Part shown: positions 1 to 11,128 of the stretch, piece by piece
How the letters are laid out: every line of letters starts with the position of its first letter
Position numbering within the stretch: position 1 is the stretch's first letter
Assembly (NCBI GenBank): GCA_963921795.1
Contig: OY997643.1
Span: forward strand, 74,569,874-74,633,873
DNA from: Nannobrachium achirus
Lineage: Eukaryota; Chordata; Actinopteri; Myctophiformes; Myctophidae
DNA length: 64,000 bases
Direction: 5' to 3'
The notes under the pieces: model-generated
Databases searched by the model: none
What the model was told of the DNA's origin: nothing
What the model saw: only the letters and a program-made list of their open reading frames with translations
Program-made: the position numbers and the translations under genes

Positions 1-2207
1 TACGCTGCCTCATCGTCCTTGGAGATCAGCCCCACCACCACCGTATCGTCTGCAAACTTGACGATGGTGTTTGTAGGATGCAGCGCCACACAGTCGTGTG
101 TGTAGAGGGAGTAAAGGAGTGGGCTGAGAACACAGCCCTGTGGCGCTCCTGTACTTAGAGTCAGTGATGAGGAGGTGCAGTCGCCCACTCTCACCACCTG
201 GGGGCGGCCCGTCAGAAAGTCCAGGATCCAGTCACACAGGCCTGCAGGCAGACCCAGGTCCTGGAGCTTACTGACGAGCCTAGATGGTACTATGGTGTTG
301 AACGCCGAGCTGTAATCAACAAAAAGCATTCTCACATAAGTGTTCTTTCCCTCCAGGTGGGAGAGGGCAGTATGAAGGACGTGTGCTATGGCGTCCTCCG
401 TACTTCTGTTGGAACGATAAGCGAACTGCAAGGGGTCCAGGGTGGGGGGAAGCATGGGGCACATTAAAGCTTTAACCAGATCCTCGAAACACTTACTGGC
501 TATAGGGGTGAGGGCTATGGGGCGCCAGTCATTGAGACTGGTCACTTTCTGCTGTTTGGGGATGGGAATAATGGTACTGGACTTGAAGCAGGTTGGAACA
601 GTTCTGAGGGAGAGAGACTCGTTGTAAATGCCCGTGAACACCCCTGCCAGCTGGTGGGCGCAGGCTTTCAGGACACGTCCAGGAATGCCGTCTGGGCCGG
701 CTGCCTTGCGAGGATTAATCCGACGAAAGGAGCGGCGGACGTCAGCCTCACTGATGGTAAGAGGCTGCTCTGCGACAGAGGGGGGGTGAGGGGGGGTCTG
801 CTCTCCCACAAGGGTGGAGGTGAGGGGGGGGCCAGTTGTGCTGGTGGATCTGACAGAGGAATCAAACCTGGCATAGAATGAGTTAAGTTCATCTGGGAGG
901 GTAGGTGTTATTTGGGGGGTTTGATTTGTTTTCCCCTTATAGTCACTTATGGCCTGGAGTCCACACCATAGGTGTCTCGGGTTCGTAGTAACGAGATTGG
1001 ACTCCATTTTTTGACTATACTCCCTCTTTGCCCGTTTGATTGTTGCCCTGAGTGAGTACTGAGCCTTTTTATACTCCTCTTGAGAACCAGATTGATAGGC
1101 TATAAGCCGAGTATGGAGAGCTGTCCGTACATCAGCATTCAGCCATGGTTTCTGGTTTGGCATGATTTTAATTTTCCTCATAGGGACAACATCCTCTGTG
1201 CACTTTCTGATGTAGCTGGTGACAGTGTCTGTATAGTCATTCAGATTTCCTGCAGCCTTGAACGCATCCCAGTCAGTGTTGTCGAAACAATCCTGGAGAA
1301 TGCCTTCTGATTGGTCTGACCAGCGATGTACCGTCCTATAGACAGGAGCTTCCCGTTTCAGTCTCTGCCTATAGGCGGGGAGGAGCAGAATGGAGCAGTG
1401 ATCGGATTTGCCAAAAGCAGGACGGGGGAGGGCTCTGTAACCATTGCGGAAGGGAGTGTAGCAGTGGTCCAGCGTGTTTACACCTCGCGTTCCAAACTTG
1501 ATGTGCTGTTGGAGTTTAGGCAAAACTTTTTTGAGATTTGCCCGATTGAAATCTCCAGCCACAACAAGCGCTGTATCCGGCTGACGAGTCTCCTGCCTGC
1601 TGATCGCGGTGTGGAGCTCCTCAATCGCCGTGTCGGTGTTGGCGTGCGGTGGGATATAAACAGCGGCGATGGTTACCGAAGTAAATTCCCTTGGAAGCCA
1701 ACCGGGACGACACTGCAGCATGATGTACTCGAGGTCGCGGGTCGCAGCTGTTCCGACTGTCACAATGTTCCCCTGGTCACACCAGGCTCGGTTGACCAAG
1801 AGACAGACACCTCCACCCGTCTTCTTCCCGGAGAGAACCCTGTCTCGATCCGCTCGATGGACAGAGAATCCCAGGACATCGATGGCGTGATCCGGTGCTC
1901 CAGCTGACAACCAGGTCTCCGTAAGGCAAATGACATTACAGTTCTTTATGTCAGGCTGGAAATATATCCGACCATGCAGTTCATGCAGTTTATTTTCCAA
2001 AGACTGTACGTTGGCCAGTAGCATGCTAGGGAGTGGAGCACGGTGTGCACGCCGCCTCAACCGGACCAGGACACCGGCTCGCCTGCCTCTCTTCCTCCGC
2101 TGTAGTTCGGGGATCAGGGAGATGGGATCCGTAGGTCTCCCGCGGTGAGTTTGGCTCTCTTCTCTGATGGTTAGTAGCATGTTCTTGCTGTAGGTGAGTC
2201 TCGCCAT
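1..2207 (-). CDS. LINE ORF2-like polyprotein, APE endonuclease plus reverse transcriptase, open but cut by the window edge
   Basis: I translated the minus strand codon by codon from the ATG at 2207-2205 down to base 3 and met no stop or frameshift in 735 codons; the frame leaves the window still open. The N-terminal half is an apurinic-type endonuclease: catalytic Glu in LTETWL at residue 97, VAGDFN at about 216-221, and the SDH triad at 268-270. The second half is a reverse transcriptase: FVDYSSAF near residue 651, [11 protein letters not shown] at 686-696, and the catalytic FADD box at 718-721. In this family the protein nicks target DNA and primes reverse transcription from the LINE RNA. 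Order and motifs fit the Jockey superfamily (L2/CR1/Rex1 group); L2-like is my best guess. The intact frame suggests a young copy. The C-terminal RT end and 3' UTR lie outside the window. The start was chosen because it is the first in-frame ATG after an untranslated leader. Confidence 0.9.
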   Translation of the reverse strand, partial: MARLTYSKNMLLTIREESQTHRGRPTDPISLIPELQRRKRGRRAGVLVRLRRRAHRAPLPSMLLANVQSLENKLHELHGRIYFQPDIKNCNVICLTETWLSAGAPDHAIDVLGFSVHRADRDRVLSGKKTGGGVCLLVNRAWCDQGNIVTVGTAATRDLEYIMLQCRPGWLPREFTSVTIAAVYIPPHANTDTAIEELHTAISRQETRQPDTALVVAGDFNRANLKKVLPKLQQHIKFGTRGVNTLDHCYTPFRNGYRALPRPAFGKSDHCSILLLPAYRQRLKREAPVYRTVHRWSDQSEGILQDCFDNTDWDAFKAAGNLNDYTDTVTSYIRKCTEDVVPMRKIKIMPNQKPWLNADVRTALHTRLIAYQSGSQEEYKKAQYSLRATIKRAKREYSQKMESNLVTTNPRHLWCGLQAISDYKGKTNQTPQITPTLPDELNSFYARFDSSVRSTSTTGPPLTSTLVGEQTPPHPPSVAEQPLTISEADVRRSFRRINPRKAAGPDGIPGRVLKACAHQLAGVFTGIYNESLSLRTVPTCFKSSTIIPIPKQQKVTSLNDWRPIALTPIASKCFEDLVKALMCPMLPPTLDPLQFAYRSNRSTEDAIAHVLHTALSHLEGKNTYVRMLFVDYSSAFNTIVPSRLVSKLQDLGLPAGLCDWILDFLTGRPQVVRVGDCTSSSLTLSTGAPQGCVLSPLLYSLYTHDCVALHPTNTIVKFADDTVVVGLISKDDEAA

Positions 2208-2391
2208 TGTACAGCTGTCAAGGTCCCCAAACTACACTAAACTGATGTTACAAAACACTAGTTTGTAATCAAGGTCCTATCACCAAACTAGATACTGCAA
2301 AATATCAGTTTGTCGCTAAAGAAACAACTGTTCTCAGACAATTGTTTGCGGAGCTCCCAACAAGTCGCCCTCTCCCTCCTCACGGCGCCAA
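2208..2391 (-). promoter_or_regulatory. LINE 5' leader of the minus-strand LINE
   Basis: This is the sequence between the LINE start codon and the 37-bp minisatellite. LINEs carry an internal promoter in their 5' UTR, so this is where one would sit, but I see no definite motif. Because the 5' leader is present, this copy may be full length or nearly so, unlike the 5'-truncated plus-strand copy at 25 kb. The exact 5' end is uncertain. Confidence 0.45.
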
Positions 2392-3208
2392 CCAAAAGGA
2401 GGAGACAAGAGGAGGATGTTAGTCAGACTGAGGTGGAGGAGACAAGAGGAGGATGTTAGTCAGACTGAGGTGGAGGAGACAAGAGGAGGATGTTAGTCAG
2501 ACTGAGGTGGAGGAGACAAGAGGAGGATGTTAGTCAGACTGAGGTGGAGGAGACAAGAGGAGGATGTTAGTCAGTCTGAGGTGGAGGAGACAAGAGGAGG
2601 ATGTTAGTCAGACTGAGGTGGAGGAGACAAGAGGAGGATGTTAGTCAGACTGAGGTGGAGGAGACAAGAGGAGGATGTTAGTCAGTCTGAGGTGGAGGAG
2701 ACAAGAGCAGGATGTTAGTCAGACTGAGGTGGAGGAGACAAGAGGAGGATGTTAGTCAGACTGAGGTGGAGGAGACAAGAGGAGGATGTTAGTCAGACTG
2801 AGGTGGAGGAGACAAGAGCAGGATGTTAGTCAGACTGAGGTGGAGGAGACAAGAGGAGGATGTTAGTCAGACTGAGGTGGAGGAGACAAGAGGAGGATGT
2901 TAGTCAGACTGAGGTGGAGGAGACAAGAGGAGGATGTTAGTCAGACTGAGGTGGAGGAGACAAGAGGAGGATGTTAGTCAGACTGAGGTGGAGGAGACAA
3001 GAGGAGGATGTTAGTCAGACTGAGGTGGAGGAGACAAGAGGAGGATGTTAGTCAGACTGAGGTGGAGGAGACAAGAGGAGGATGTTAGTCAGACTGAGGT
3101 GGAGGAGACAAGAGCAGGATGTTAGTCAGACTGAGGTGGAGGAGACAAGAGGAGGATGTTAGTCAGACTGAGGTGGAGGAGACAAGAGCAGGATTTTAGT
3201 CAGACTGC
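2392..3208. repeat. 37-bp minisatellite, about 22 copies
   Basis: The unit reads GAGGTGGAGGAGACAAGAGG followed by AGGATGTTAGTCAGACT and is repeated about 22 times with very few substitutions. The recurrent variants are AGACT to AGTCT and AGAGGAGG to AGAGCAGG. Strand asymmetry is strong (purine-rich top strand). It abuts the 5' end of the minus-strand LINE. The unit is not a multiple of three, so it is not coding. Confidence 0.95.
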
Positions 3209-3643
3209 TGGGTCCTATGGGACAGAAAAAAAAAAGATTTACGATATTATCGCGATAATCAAAATCCATTATCCTGGGGCGGAACATTTGCCAAAAAATA
3301 GCAGATTCACAAGCTCACAGCTTGTATATCGGCTATTTTTTGGCAAAGACATTTGATAGAGAGTGAAAAAAAAGACTGTATCAAGTATGTATAAGTACCT
3401 TTTTACCAATAGAGGGTTTAAGTGGTACTGGATATGCAGCTCAGCAAATAAAAGGTGAATTGATCCCAGCGTTCCCATGACCTTTCCTCTAGCGCCTCCC
3501 ACAGGCCAAAATGTCAACTTAAAACACAAACAAGACAGCCAACAGGTCATGTTTTGCCCGCAACCAGTGAGAGAGGCTCAAGCCATGCGGGTCAAACCAC
3601 CGAGTATTAGCTTCCCTCTTGGCTCTGAATCCACTAACAGGAT
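3209..3643. other. Spacer between two minisatellites, holding hairpin copy 1
   Basis: No gene is visible. The stretch has a poly-A run, an ATCGCGAT-like palindrome near 3248, the recurrent hairpin (annotated separately) and unassigned unique-looking sequence. The residues around the hairpin (TTTGCC before, GGCAAA after) extend the stem and resemble the flanks of hairpin copy 8 at 33.8 kb, so this may be a degraded hAT-family fragment. Confidence 0.5.
3287..3347. repeat. Recurrent palindromic hairpin, copy 1
   Basis: The arms TTTGCCAAAAAATAGCAGAT and ATCGGCTATTTTTTGGCAAA pair around a CAAGCTCACAGCTTG core. It is the shortest-loop copy of the palindrome family seen at nine places in this window. 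No host element with clear ends is recognised here. Confidence 0.8.
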
Positions 3644-6600
3644 TCCTTAACCAATGTGCTACTAGTGGCTGACAGACTGTGTATGTTCTGTTAACCTATG
3701 TGCTACTATAGTACCTGCTGTGTATGTTCTGTTAACCTATGTGCTACTATAGTACCTGCTGTGTATGTTCTGTTAACCTATGTGCTACTATAGTACCTGC
3801 TGTGTATGTTCTGTTAACCTATGTGCTACTATAGTACCTGCTGTGTATGTTCTGTTAACCTATGTGCTACTATAGTACCTGTTGTGTATGTTCTGTTAAC
3901 CTATGTGCTACTATAGTACCTGCTGTGTATGTTCTGTTAACCTATGTGCTACTATAGTACCTGCTGTGTATGTTCTGTTAACCTATGTGCTACTATAGTA
4001 CCTGCTGTGTATGTTCTGTTAACCTATGTGCTACTATAGTACCTGTTGTGTATGTTCTGTTAACCTATGTGCTACTATAGTACCTGCTGTGTATGTTCTG
4101 TTAACCTATGTGCTACTATAGTACCTGTTGTGTATGTTCTGTTAACCTATGTGCTACTATAGTACCTGCTGTGTATGTTCTGTTAACCTATGTGCTACTA
4201 TAGTACCTGCTGTGTATGTTCTGTTAACCTATGTGCTACTATAGTACCTGCTGTGTATGTTCTGTTAACCTATGTGCTACTATAGTACCTGCTGTGTATG
4301 TTCTGTTAACCTATGTGCTACTATAGTACCTGCTGTGTATGTTCTGTTAACCTATGTGCTACTATAGTACCTGCTGTGTATGTTCTGTTAACCTATGTGC
4401 TACTATAGTACCTGCTGTGTATGTTCTGTTAACCTATGTGCTACTATAGTACCTGTTGTGTATGTTCTGTTAACCTATGTGCTACTATAGTACCTGCTGT
4501 GTATGTTCTGTTAACCTATGTGCTACTATAGTACCTGCTGTGTATGTTCTGTTAACCTATGTGCTACTATAGTACCTGCTGTGTATGTTCTGTTAACCTA
4601 TGTGCTACTATAGTACCTGCTGTGTATGTTCTGTTAACCTATGTGCTACTATAGTACCTGTTGTGTATGTTCTGTTAACCTATGTGCTACTATAGTACCT
4701 GTTGTGTATGTTCTGTTAACCTATGTGCTACTATAGTACCTGCTGTGTATGTTCTGTTAACCTATGTGCTACTATAGTACCTGTTGTGTATGTTCTGTTA
4801 ACCTATGTGCTACTATAGTACCTGCTGTGTATGTTCTGTTAACCTATGTGCTACTATAGTACCTGCTGTGTATGTTCTGTTAACCTATGTGCTACTATAG
4901 TACCTGCTGTGTATGTTCTGTTAACCTATGTGCTACTATAGTACCTGTTGTGTATGTTCTGTTAACCTATGTGCTACTATAGTACCTGTTGTGTATGTTC
5001 TGTTAACCTATGTGCTACTATAGTACCTGTTGTGTATGTTCTGTTAACCTATGTGCTACTATAGTACCTGCTGTGTATGTTCTGTTAACCTATGTGCTAC
5101 TATAGTACCTGTTGTGTATGTTCTGTTAACCTATGTGCTACTATAGTACCTGCTGTGTATGTTCTGTTAACCTATGTGCTACTATAGTACCTGCTGTGTA
5201 TGTTCTGTTAACCTATGTGCTACTATAGTACCTGCTGTGTATGTTCTGTTAACCTATGTGCTACTATAGTACCTGCTGTGTATGTTCTGTTAACCTATGT
5301 GCTACTATAGTACCTGCCAGGTTGTGTATGTTCTGTTAACCTATGTGCTACTATAGTACCTGCTGTGTATGTTCTGTTAACCTATGTGCTACTATAGTAC
5401 CTGCTGTGTATGTTCTGTTAACCTATGTGCTACTATAGTACCTGCTGTGTATGTTCTGTTAACCTATGTGCTACTATAGTACCTGCTGTGTATGTTCTGT
5501 TAACCTATGTGCTACTATAGTACCTGTTGTGTATGTTCTGTTAACCTATGTGCTACTATAGTACCTGTTGTGTATGTTCTGTTAACCTATGTGCTACTAT
5601 AGTACCTGTTGTGTATGTTCTGTTAACCTATGTGCTACTATAGTACCTGTTGTGTATGTTCTGTTAACCTATGTGCTACTATAGTACATGTTGTGTATGT
5701 TCTGTTAACCTATGTGCTACTATAGTACATGTTGTGTATGTTCTGTTAACCTATGTGCTACTATAGTACCTGTTGTGTATGTTCTGTTAACCTATGTGCT
5801 ACTATAGTACCTGTTGTGTATGTTCTGTTAACCTATGTGCTACTATAGTACCTGCTGTGTATGTTCTGTTAACCTATGTGCTACTATAGTACCTGTTGTG
5901 TATGTTCTGTTAACCTATGTGCTACTATAGTACCTGCTGTGTATGTTCTGTTAACCTATGTGCTACTATAGTACCTGCTGTGTATGTTCTGTTAACCTAT
6001 GTGCTACTATAGTACCTGCTGTGTATGTTCTGTTAACCTATGTGCTACTATAGTACCTGACATGTTGTGTATGTTCTGTTAACCTATGTGCTACTATAGT
6101 ACCTGTTGTGTATGTTCTGTTAACCTATGTGCTACTATAGTACCTGTTGTGTATGTTCTGTTAACCTATGTGCTACTATAGTACCTGTTGTGTATGTTCT
6201 GTTAACCTATGTGCTACTATAGTACCTGCTGTGTATGTTCTGTTAACCTATGTGCTACTATAGTACCTGCTGTGTATGTTCTGTTAACCTATGTGCTACT
6301 ATAGTACCTGCTGTGTATGTTCTGTTAACCTATGTGCTACTATAGTACCTGTTGTGTATGTTCTGTTAACCTATGTGCTACTATAGTACCTGTTGTGTAT
6401 GTTCTGTTAACCTATGTGCTACTATAGTACCTGTTGTGTATGTTCTGTTAACCTATGTGCTACTATAGTACCTGCTGTGTATGTTCTGTTAACCTATGTG
6501 CTACTATAGTACCTGCTGTGTATGTTCTGTTAACCTATGTGCTACTATAGTACCTGCTGTGTATGTTCTGTTAACCTATGTGCTACTATAGTACCTGCTG

Positions 6601-8098
6601 TGTATGTTCTGTTAACCTATGTGCTACTATAGTACCTGTTGTGTATGTTCTGTTAACCTATGTGCTACTATAGTACCTGTTGTGTATGTTCTGTTAACCT
6701 ATGTGCTACTATAGTACCTGTTGTGTATGTTCTGTTAACCTATGTGCTACTATAGTACCTGTTGTGTATGTTCTGTTAACCTATGTGCTACTATAGTACC
6801 TGCTGTGTATGTTCTGTTAACCTATGTGCTACTATAGTACCTGTTGTGTATGTTCTGTTAACCTATGTGCTACTATAGTACCTGTTGTGTATGTTCTGTT
6901 AACCTATGTGCTACTATAGTACCTGTTGTGTATGTTCTGTTAACCTATGTGCTACTATAGTACCTGCTGTGTATGTTCTGTTAACCTATGTGCTACTATA
7001 GTACCTGTTGTGTATGTTCTGTTAACCTATGTGCTACTATAGTACCTGTTGTGTATGTTCTGTTAACCTATGTGCTACTATAGTACCTGCTGTGTATGTT
7101 CTGTTAACCTATGTGCTACTATAGTACCTGTTGTGTATGTTCTGTTAACCTATGTGCTACTATAGTACCTGTTGTGTATGTTCTGTTAACCTATGTGCTA
7201 CTATAGTACCTGTTGTGTATGTTCTGTTAACCTATGTGCTACTATAGTACCTGTTGTGTATGTTCTGTTAACCTATGTGCTACTATAGTACCTGCTGTGT
7301 ATGTTCTGTTAACCTATGTGCTACTATAGTACCTGTTGTGTATGTTCTGTTAACCTATGTGCTACTATAGTACCTGTTGTGTATGTTCTGTTAACCTATG
7401 TGCTACTATAGTACCTGTTGTGTATGTTCTGTTAACCTATGTGCTACTATAGTACCTGCTGTGTATGTTCTGTTAACCTATGTGCTACTATAGTACCTGT
7501 TGTGTATGTTCTGTTAACCTATGTGCTACTATAGTACCTGCTGTGTATGTTCTGTTAACCTATGTGCTACTATAGTACCTGTTGTGTATGTTCTGTTAAC
7601 CTATGTGCTACTATAGTACCTGTTGTGTATGTTCTGTTAACCTATGTGCTACTATAGTACCTGTTGTGTATGTTCTGTTAACCTATGTGCTACTATAGTA
7701 CCTGCTGTGTATGTTCTGTTAACCTATGTGCTACTATAGTACCTGCTGTGTATGTTCTGTTAACCTATGTGCTACTATAGTACCTGTTGTGTATGTTCTG
7801 TTAACCTATGTGCTACTATAGTACCTGCTGTGTATGTTCTGTTAACCTATGTGCTACTATAGTACCTGTTGTGTATGTTCTGTTAACCTATGTGCTACTA
7901 TAGTACCTGTTGTGTATGTTCTGTTAACCTATGTGCTACTATAGTACCTGTTGTGTATGTTCTGTTAACCTATGTGCTACTATAGTACCTGCTGTGTATG
8001 TTCTGTTAACCTATGTGCTACTATAGTACCTGACATGTTGTGTATGTTCTGTTAACCTATGTGCTACTATAGTACATGCCAGGATGTGTATGTTCTCA
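3644..8098. repeat. 41-bp minisatellite, about 108 copies over 4.45 kb
   Basis: The unit is TGTATGTTCTGTTAACCTAT followed by GTGCTACTATAGTACCTGCTG. The copies are almost identical; nearly all variation is one C/T site (CCTGCTG or CCTGTTG). Rare length variants carry a short insertion: CCTGCCAGG near 5315 and CCTGACATG near 6057 and 8030. Two adjacent units near 5690 and 5730 share ACATG. Each unit has a GTTAAC (HpaI) site. Both edges are degenerate. No spacers are present, so it is not a CRISPR array. Confidence 0.97.
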
Positions 8099-8219
8099 AT
8101 AGGCCTGAGTGTTCCTCCCTATCGCTGGCTGTGTTTGGCTAACCCGTGTGAGCGCTGGTGACGCTATGCTATGGGAGGAGGCCTGGGGGAACAGAGGGGG
8201 CTGCTGTTGGACTGGAGAC

Positions 8220-8500
8220 TTCACACAGGGAGAGAGAGAGGGGAGAGAGAGGGGAGAGAGAGGGGGAGGGGAGGGAGGGGAGAGAGGGAGGAGAGGGAGA
8301 GAGAGAGGGGAGAGAGAGGGAGAGAGAGGGGAGAGAGGAGAGAGAGAGAGGGGAGAGAGAGGGGAGAGAGGGAAAGAGAGGGGAGAGAGGGAGAGGGGAT
8401 AGAGGGGAGAGAGAGAGAGGAGAGAGGGAGAGGGGATAGAGGGGAGAGAGAGGAGAGAGGGAGAGGGGGGAGAGAGGGAGAGGGGGGAGAGAAGGAGGGA
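8220..8500. repeat. GA-rich low-complexity tract
   Basis: Almost pure purine on the top strand, built of GAGA, GGGAGA and GGGGGAGA words. Long open frames on both strands here are composition artefacts. Such mirror-like purine tracts can form triplex DNA. Confidence 0.95.
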
Positions 8501-8567
8501 GGCTGGGCAAAATATACCCATCAAGATCTAACCTCTCGTCACCAGACTTTTGCTACGTATTCGTTCT

Positions 8568-8740
8568 AAACTGGGCCGTGTGTGATCTGGTTTAGAAGAA
8601 AAGGAATCATTTGCTAGTGGAGTGTAAAAGTTAAAGTACAACGTTTACCTCGGAGATAAAACAGAGTAGAAGTAAACGTATTAAAAAACTGGAAATACAA
8701 AGTACTTAAGCACATGACACAACGATGTATGGGTTACTTT
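8568..8740 (+). mobile_element. Fragment of a dispersed repeat (AGTACTTAAG type)
   Basis: The words GTGGAGTGTAAAAGTTAAAG, CTCGGAGATAAAACAGAGTA and GAAGTAAACG...AAAGTACTTAAG also occur in degenerate form near 26.79-26.95 kb. I take both as fragments of one dispersed fish repeat rich in AGTAC and ACTTAAGT words. Ends are not defined and the class is uncertain (possibly a non-autonomous hAT). Confidence 0.5.
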
Positions 8741-8861
8741 TCCATCAGTGCAAGAGGACAGAAACAGAGAGAAGCTGGTCTGTACAGCAGCCAACACTCA
8801 GCCTGTCCCTCACACACTGACAGAGGCCTGCATTATGTTCAGTGTACAGGACTGGAGTTGT

Positions 8862-8968
<107 letters not shown>

Positions 8969-9065
8969 CTGCGTGCGACCAATTGAAAAACCCTTTTTTA
9001 TGAGGGACCAATGCATGTCAATATTTTGACATAAAATGTGTTCTATGTCCCAGTATTGTGACGCA

Positions 9066-9410
9066 GGTGAATGCTAACCTGGTGAATGCTAACCTGGTGA
9101 ATGTTAACCTGGTGAATGTTAACCTGGTGAATGTTAACCAGGTGAATGTTAACCTGGTGAATGTTAACCTGGTGAATGTTAACCAGGTGAATGCTAACCT
9201 GGTGAATGTTAACCTGGTGAATGCTAACCTGGTGAATGTTAACCAGGTGAATGTTAACCAGGTGAATGTTAACCTGGTGAATGCTAACCTGGTGAATGCT
9301 AACCTGGTGAATGCTAACCTGGTGAAATGCTAACCTGGTGAATGCTAACCTGGTGAATGTTAACCTGGTGAATGCTAACCTGGTGAATGCTAACCTGGTG
9401 AATGTTAACC
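9066..9410. repeat. 15-bp minisatellite, 23 copies
   Basis: The unit is GGTGAATGYTAACCT, with C/T and CT/CA variants. Because 15 is a multiple of three the array is open as VNANL/VNVNL repeats until a single extra A at about 9325 breaks the frame. The downstream flank (CTATGGCAAATAATGGGACGT, then AGAAATAGC) matches the surroundings of a two-unit relative at 61.5 kb. Confidence 0.95.
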
Positions 9411-9463
9411 TCTATGGCAAATAATGGGACGTAGAAATAGCCAGATTTCCCCTTTTTATGAAA

Positions 9464-9946
9464 GGTAAATGGTGCATTTATAGCGCCTTTATCCATGGCG
9501 CGTTACAGAGATTGTGCATTACATTCAACCATTCGTACACACATTCATTACATTCAACCATTCATACACACATTCATTACATTCAACCATTCATACACAC
9601 ATTCATTACATTCAACCATTCATACACACATTCATTACATTCAACCATTCATACACACATTCATTACATTCAACCATTCATACACACATTCATTACATTC
9701 AACCATTCATACACACATTCATACACAGATGTCAGAGGAAACCATGCTTGGCACCAACCTGCTCACTGGGAGCAACCAGGGGTTCAGAGTCTTGATAATT
9801 AACACCAACCTGCTCATCAGCAGCAGTTAGGGGTTCAGAGTCTTGCTCAAGGACTCTTCAACACTAACTCTGGGGGAGCCTGGGATCGAACTGGGAACAC
9901 TTCGGGAACCCTCCATGTTCTAAGATTGCCACTGACTACCCCTGAG
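9464..9946 (-). mobile_element. tRNA-derived SINE with an internal tandem expansion
   Basis: Read on the minus strand, the element starts with a tRNA-like head (CAGTTCGATCCCAGG is a good polymerase III B box). It continues through a CTTGAGCAAGACTCTGAACCCC-like core, written here in two blocks because an internal ~48-bp duplication is present, then GAGCAGGTTGGTGCC. It ends with GGCGCTATAAATGCACC and ATTTACC. This order is characteristic of abundant teleost SINEs. The normally single TGTATGAATGGTTGAATG block is expanded to about seven copies (next entry). No flanking target duplication was resolved. Confidence 0.75.
9521..9731. repeat. 29-bp tandem repeat inside the SINE, about 7 copies
   Basis: The unit is CATTCAACCATTCATACACA followed by CATTCATTA, with exact 29-bp spacing and only one early variant (CGTACAC). 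It lies wholly inside the SINE, so it arose after or during that insertion by expansion of a pre-existing block. Confidence 0.95.
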
Positions 9947-10048
9947 TTGTATCCGTCAAATGATCTGTAAAGTTACTGCACTTTATCATATTCTGATTTC
10001 TCTGTGAGGTTATGGATATCAAAAGGTGATCAGAGCTAATATCAGACA

Positions 10049-10343
10049 TCCAGACTGCCTCTAGGAGGATGAGGAGAGCAGACAGCATCTTATTTACAAC
10101 ACAACGTGGGTTAGGGTTAGGGTTAACCCTAACCTAACCCTAACCCTAACCCTAACCTAACCCTAACCTAACCCTAACCCTAACCCTCTAGGAGGATGAG
10201 GAGAGCAGACAGCATCTTATTTACTACAACACAACGTGGGTTAGGGTTAACCCTAACCCTAACCCTAACCCTAACCCTAACCCTCTAGGTCAGGAGGATG
10301 AGGAGAGCAGACAGCATCTTATTTACTACAACACAACGTGGGC
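10049..10343. repeat. Composite repeat with telomere-like TTAGGG/CCCTAA tracts
   Basis: Three copies of a ~50-bp block (AGGAGGATGAGGAGAGCAGA to ACAACACAACGTGGG) alternate with telomeric tracts at 10107-10187 and 10237-10285. Each tract begins with a few TTAGGG and switches to CCCTAA, with some CCTAA slips. The switch gives a head-to-head orientation. It is an internal telomere-like sequence, not a chromosome end, because unrelated repeats continue on both sides. Confidence 0.9.
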
Positions 10344-10392
10344 TGGAGGACGAGAACATCAGTGGCTTTGGGAGGAGACCCCATGCAGTCCC

Positions 10393-11128
10393 CAGGGGGG
10401 ACTAAAATGTGGAATGCCCTACCTAAGGCCTTATAGGAGTGCCAATCCCTAACATCCTTTAAAACCGCCCTGAAAAAAACACTCAAAACTGGTAACAACA
10501 AACCTAGCCTAACCCTCCCCCTGACCCTCCTATTATAAATAACTTTTATTTTGCACTGTTCTTTGCTTTTCTGATATCTACTGACTATATCTACTGCATA
10601 GTACTGTGTTCTGTCTGTCTGTCATTCAATGTTATGAGTTAAATATCTATCATAGTACTGTGTTCTGTCTGTCTGTCATTCAATGTTATATGAGTTAAAT
10701 ATCTATCATAGTACTGTGTTCTGTCTGTCTGTCATTCAATGTTATATGAGTTAAATATCTATCATAGTACTGTGTTCTGTCTGTCTGTCATTCAATGTTA
10801 TATGAGTTAAATATCTATCATAGTACTGTGTTCTATCTGTCTGTCATTCAATGTTATATGAGTTAAATATCTATCATAGTACTGTGTTCTTCTGTCTGTC
10901 TGTCATTCAATGTTATATGAGTTAAATATCTATCATAGTACTGTGTTCTGTCTGTCTGTCATTCAATGTTATATGAGTTAAAGAGAAGGATCTCAATTAT
11001 GGAAATAAGAATCACCTTGTCCTTACCTGAGTTCCCTTTTAGTTGACCTTGTACCAGTGAACTGTACTGTCATGATGAAACTGTTTTCCTATGCAAACTT
11101 CTAATAAATACTTCAATCACAACAATTG
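10393..11128 (+). mobile_element. 3' end of a second LINE type
   Basis: From 10401 the plus strand encodes a degenerate ORF C-terminus, KMWNALPKAL, one stop (TAG at 10434), then SLTSFKTALKKTLKT. That is the typical closing motif of several fish LINE ORF2 proteins. A 3' UTR follows and ends in CTAATAAATACTTCAATCA, where AATAAA could serve as a poly(A) signal. A related 3' end recurs at 19.9-20.07 kb. The UTR is inflated by a 56-bp array. The upstream ORF is missing, as in ordinary 5'-truncated insertions. Confidence 0.7.

Noticed and set aside
3644..8098. CRISPR-like regular array
   Set aside because: The repeats are head-to-tail without variable spacers, and the DNA is vertebrate.
8096..8569. 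Long Arg/Glu/Gly or Ser/Pro/Leu open frames on both strands
   Set aside because: Purely a consequence of the GA-rich tract; overlapping frames on both strands are equally open.
10049..10343. A true chromosome end
   Set aside because: Telomere-like tracts are short, change orientation, and are flanked on both sides by kilobases of other repeats.
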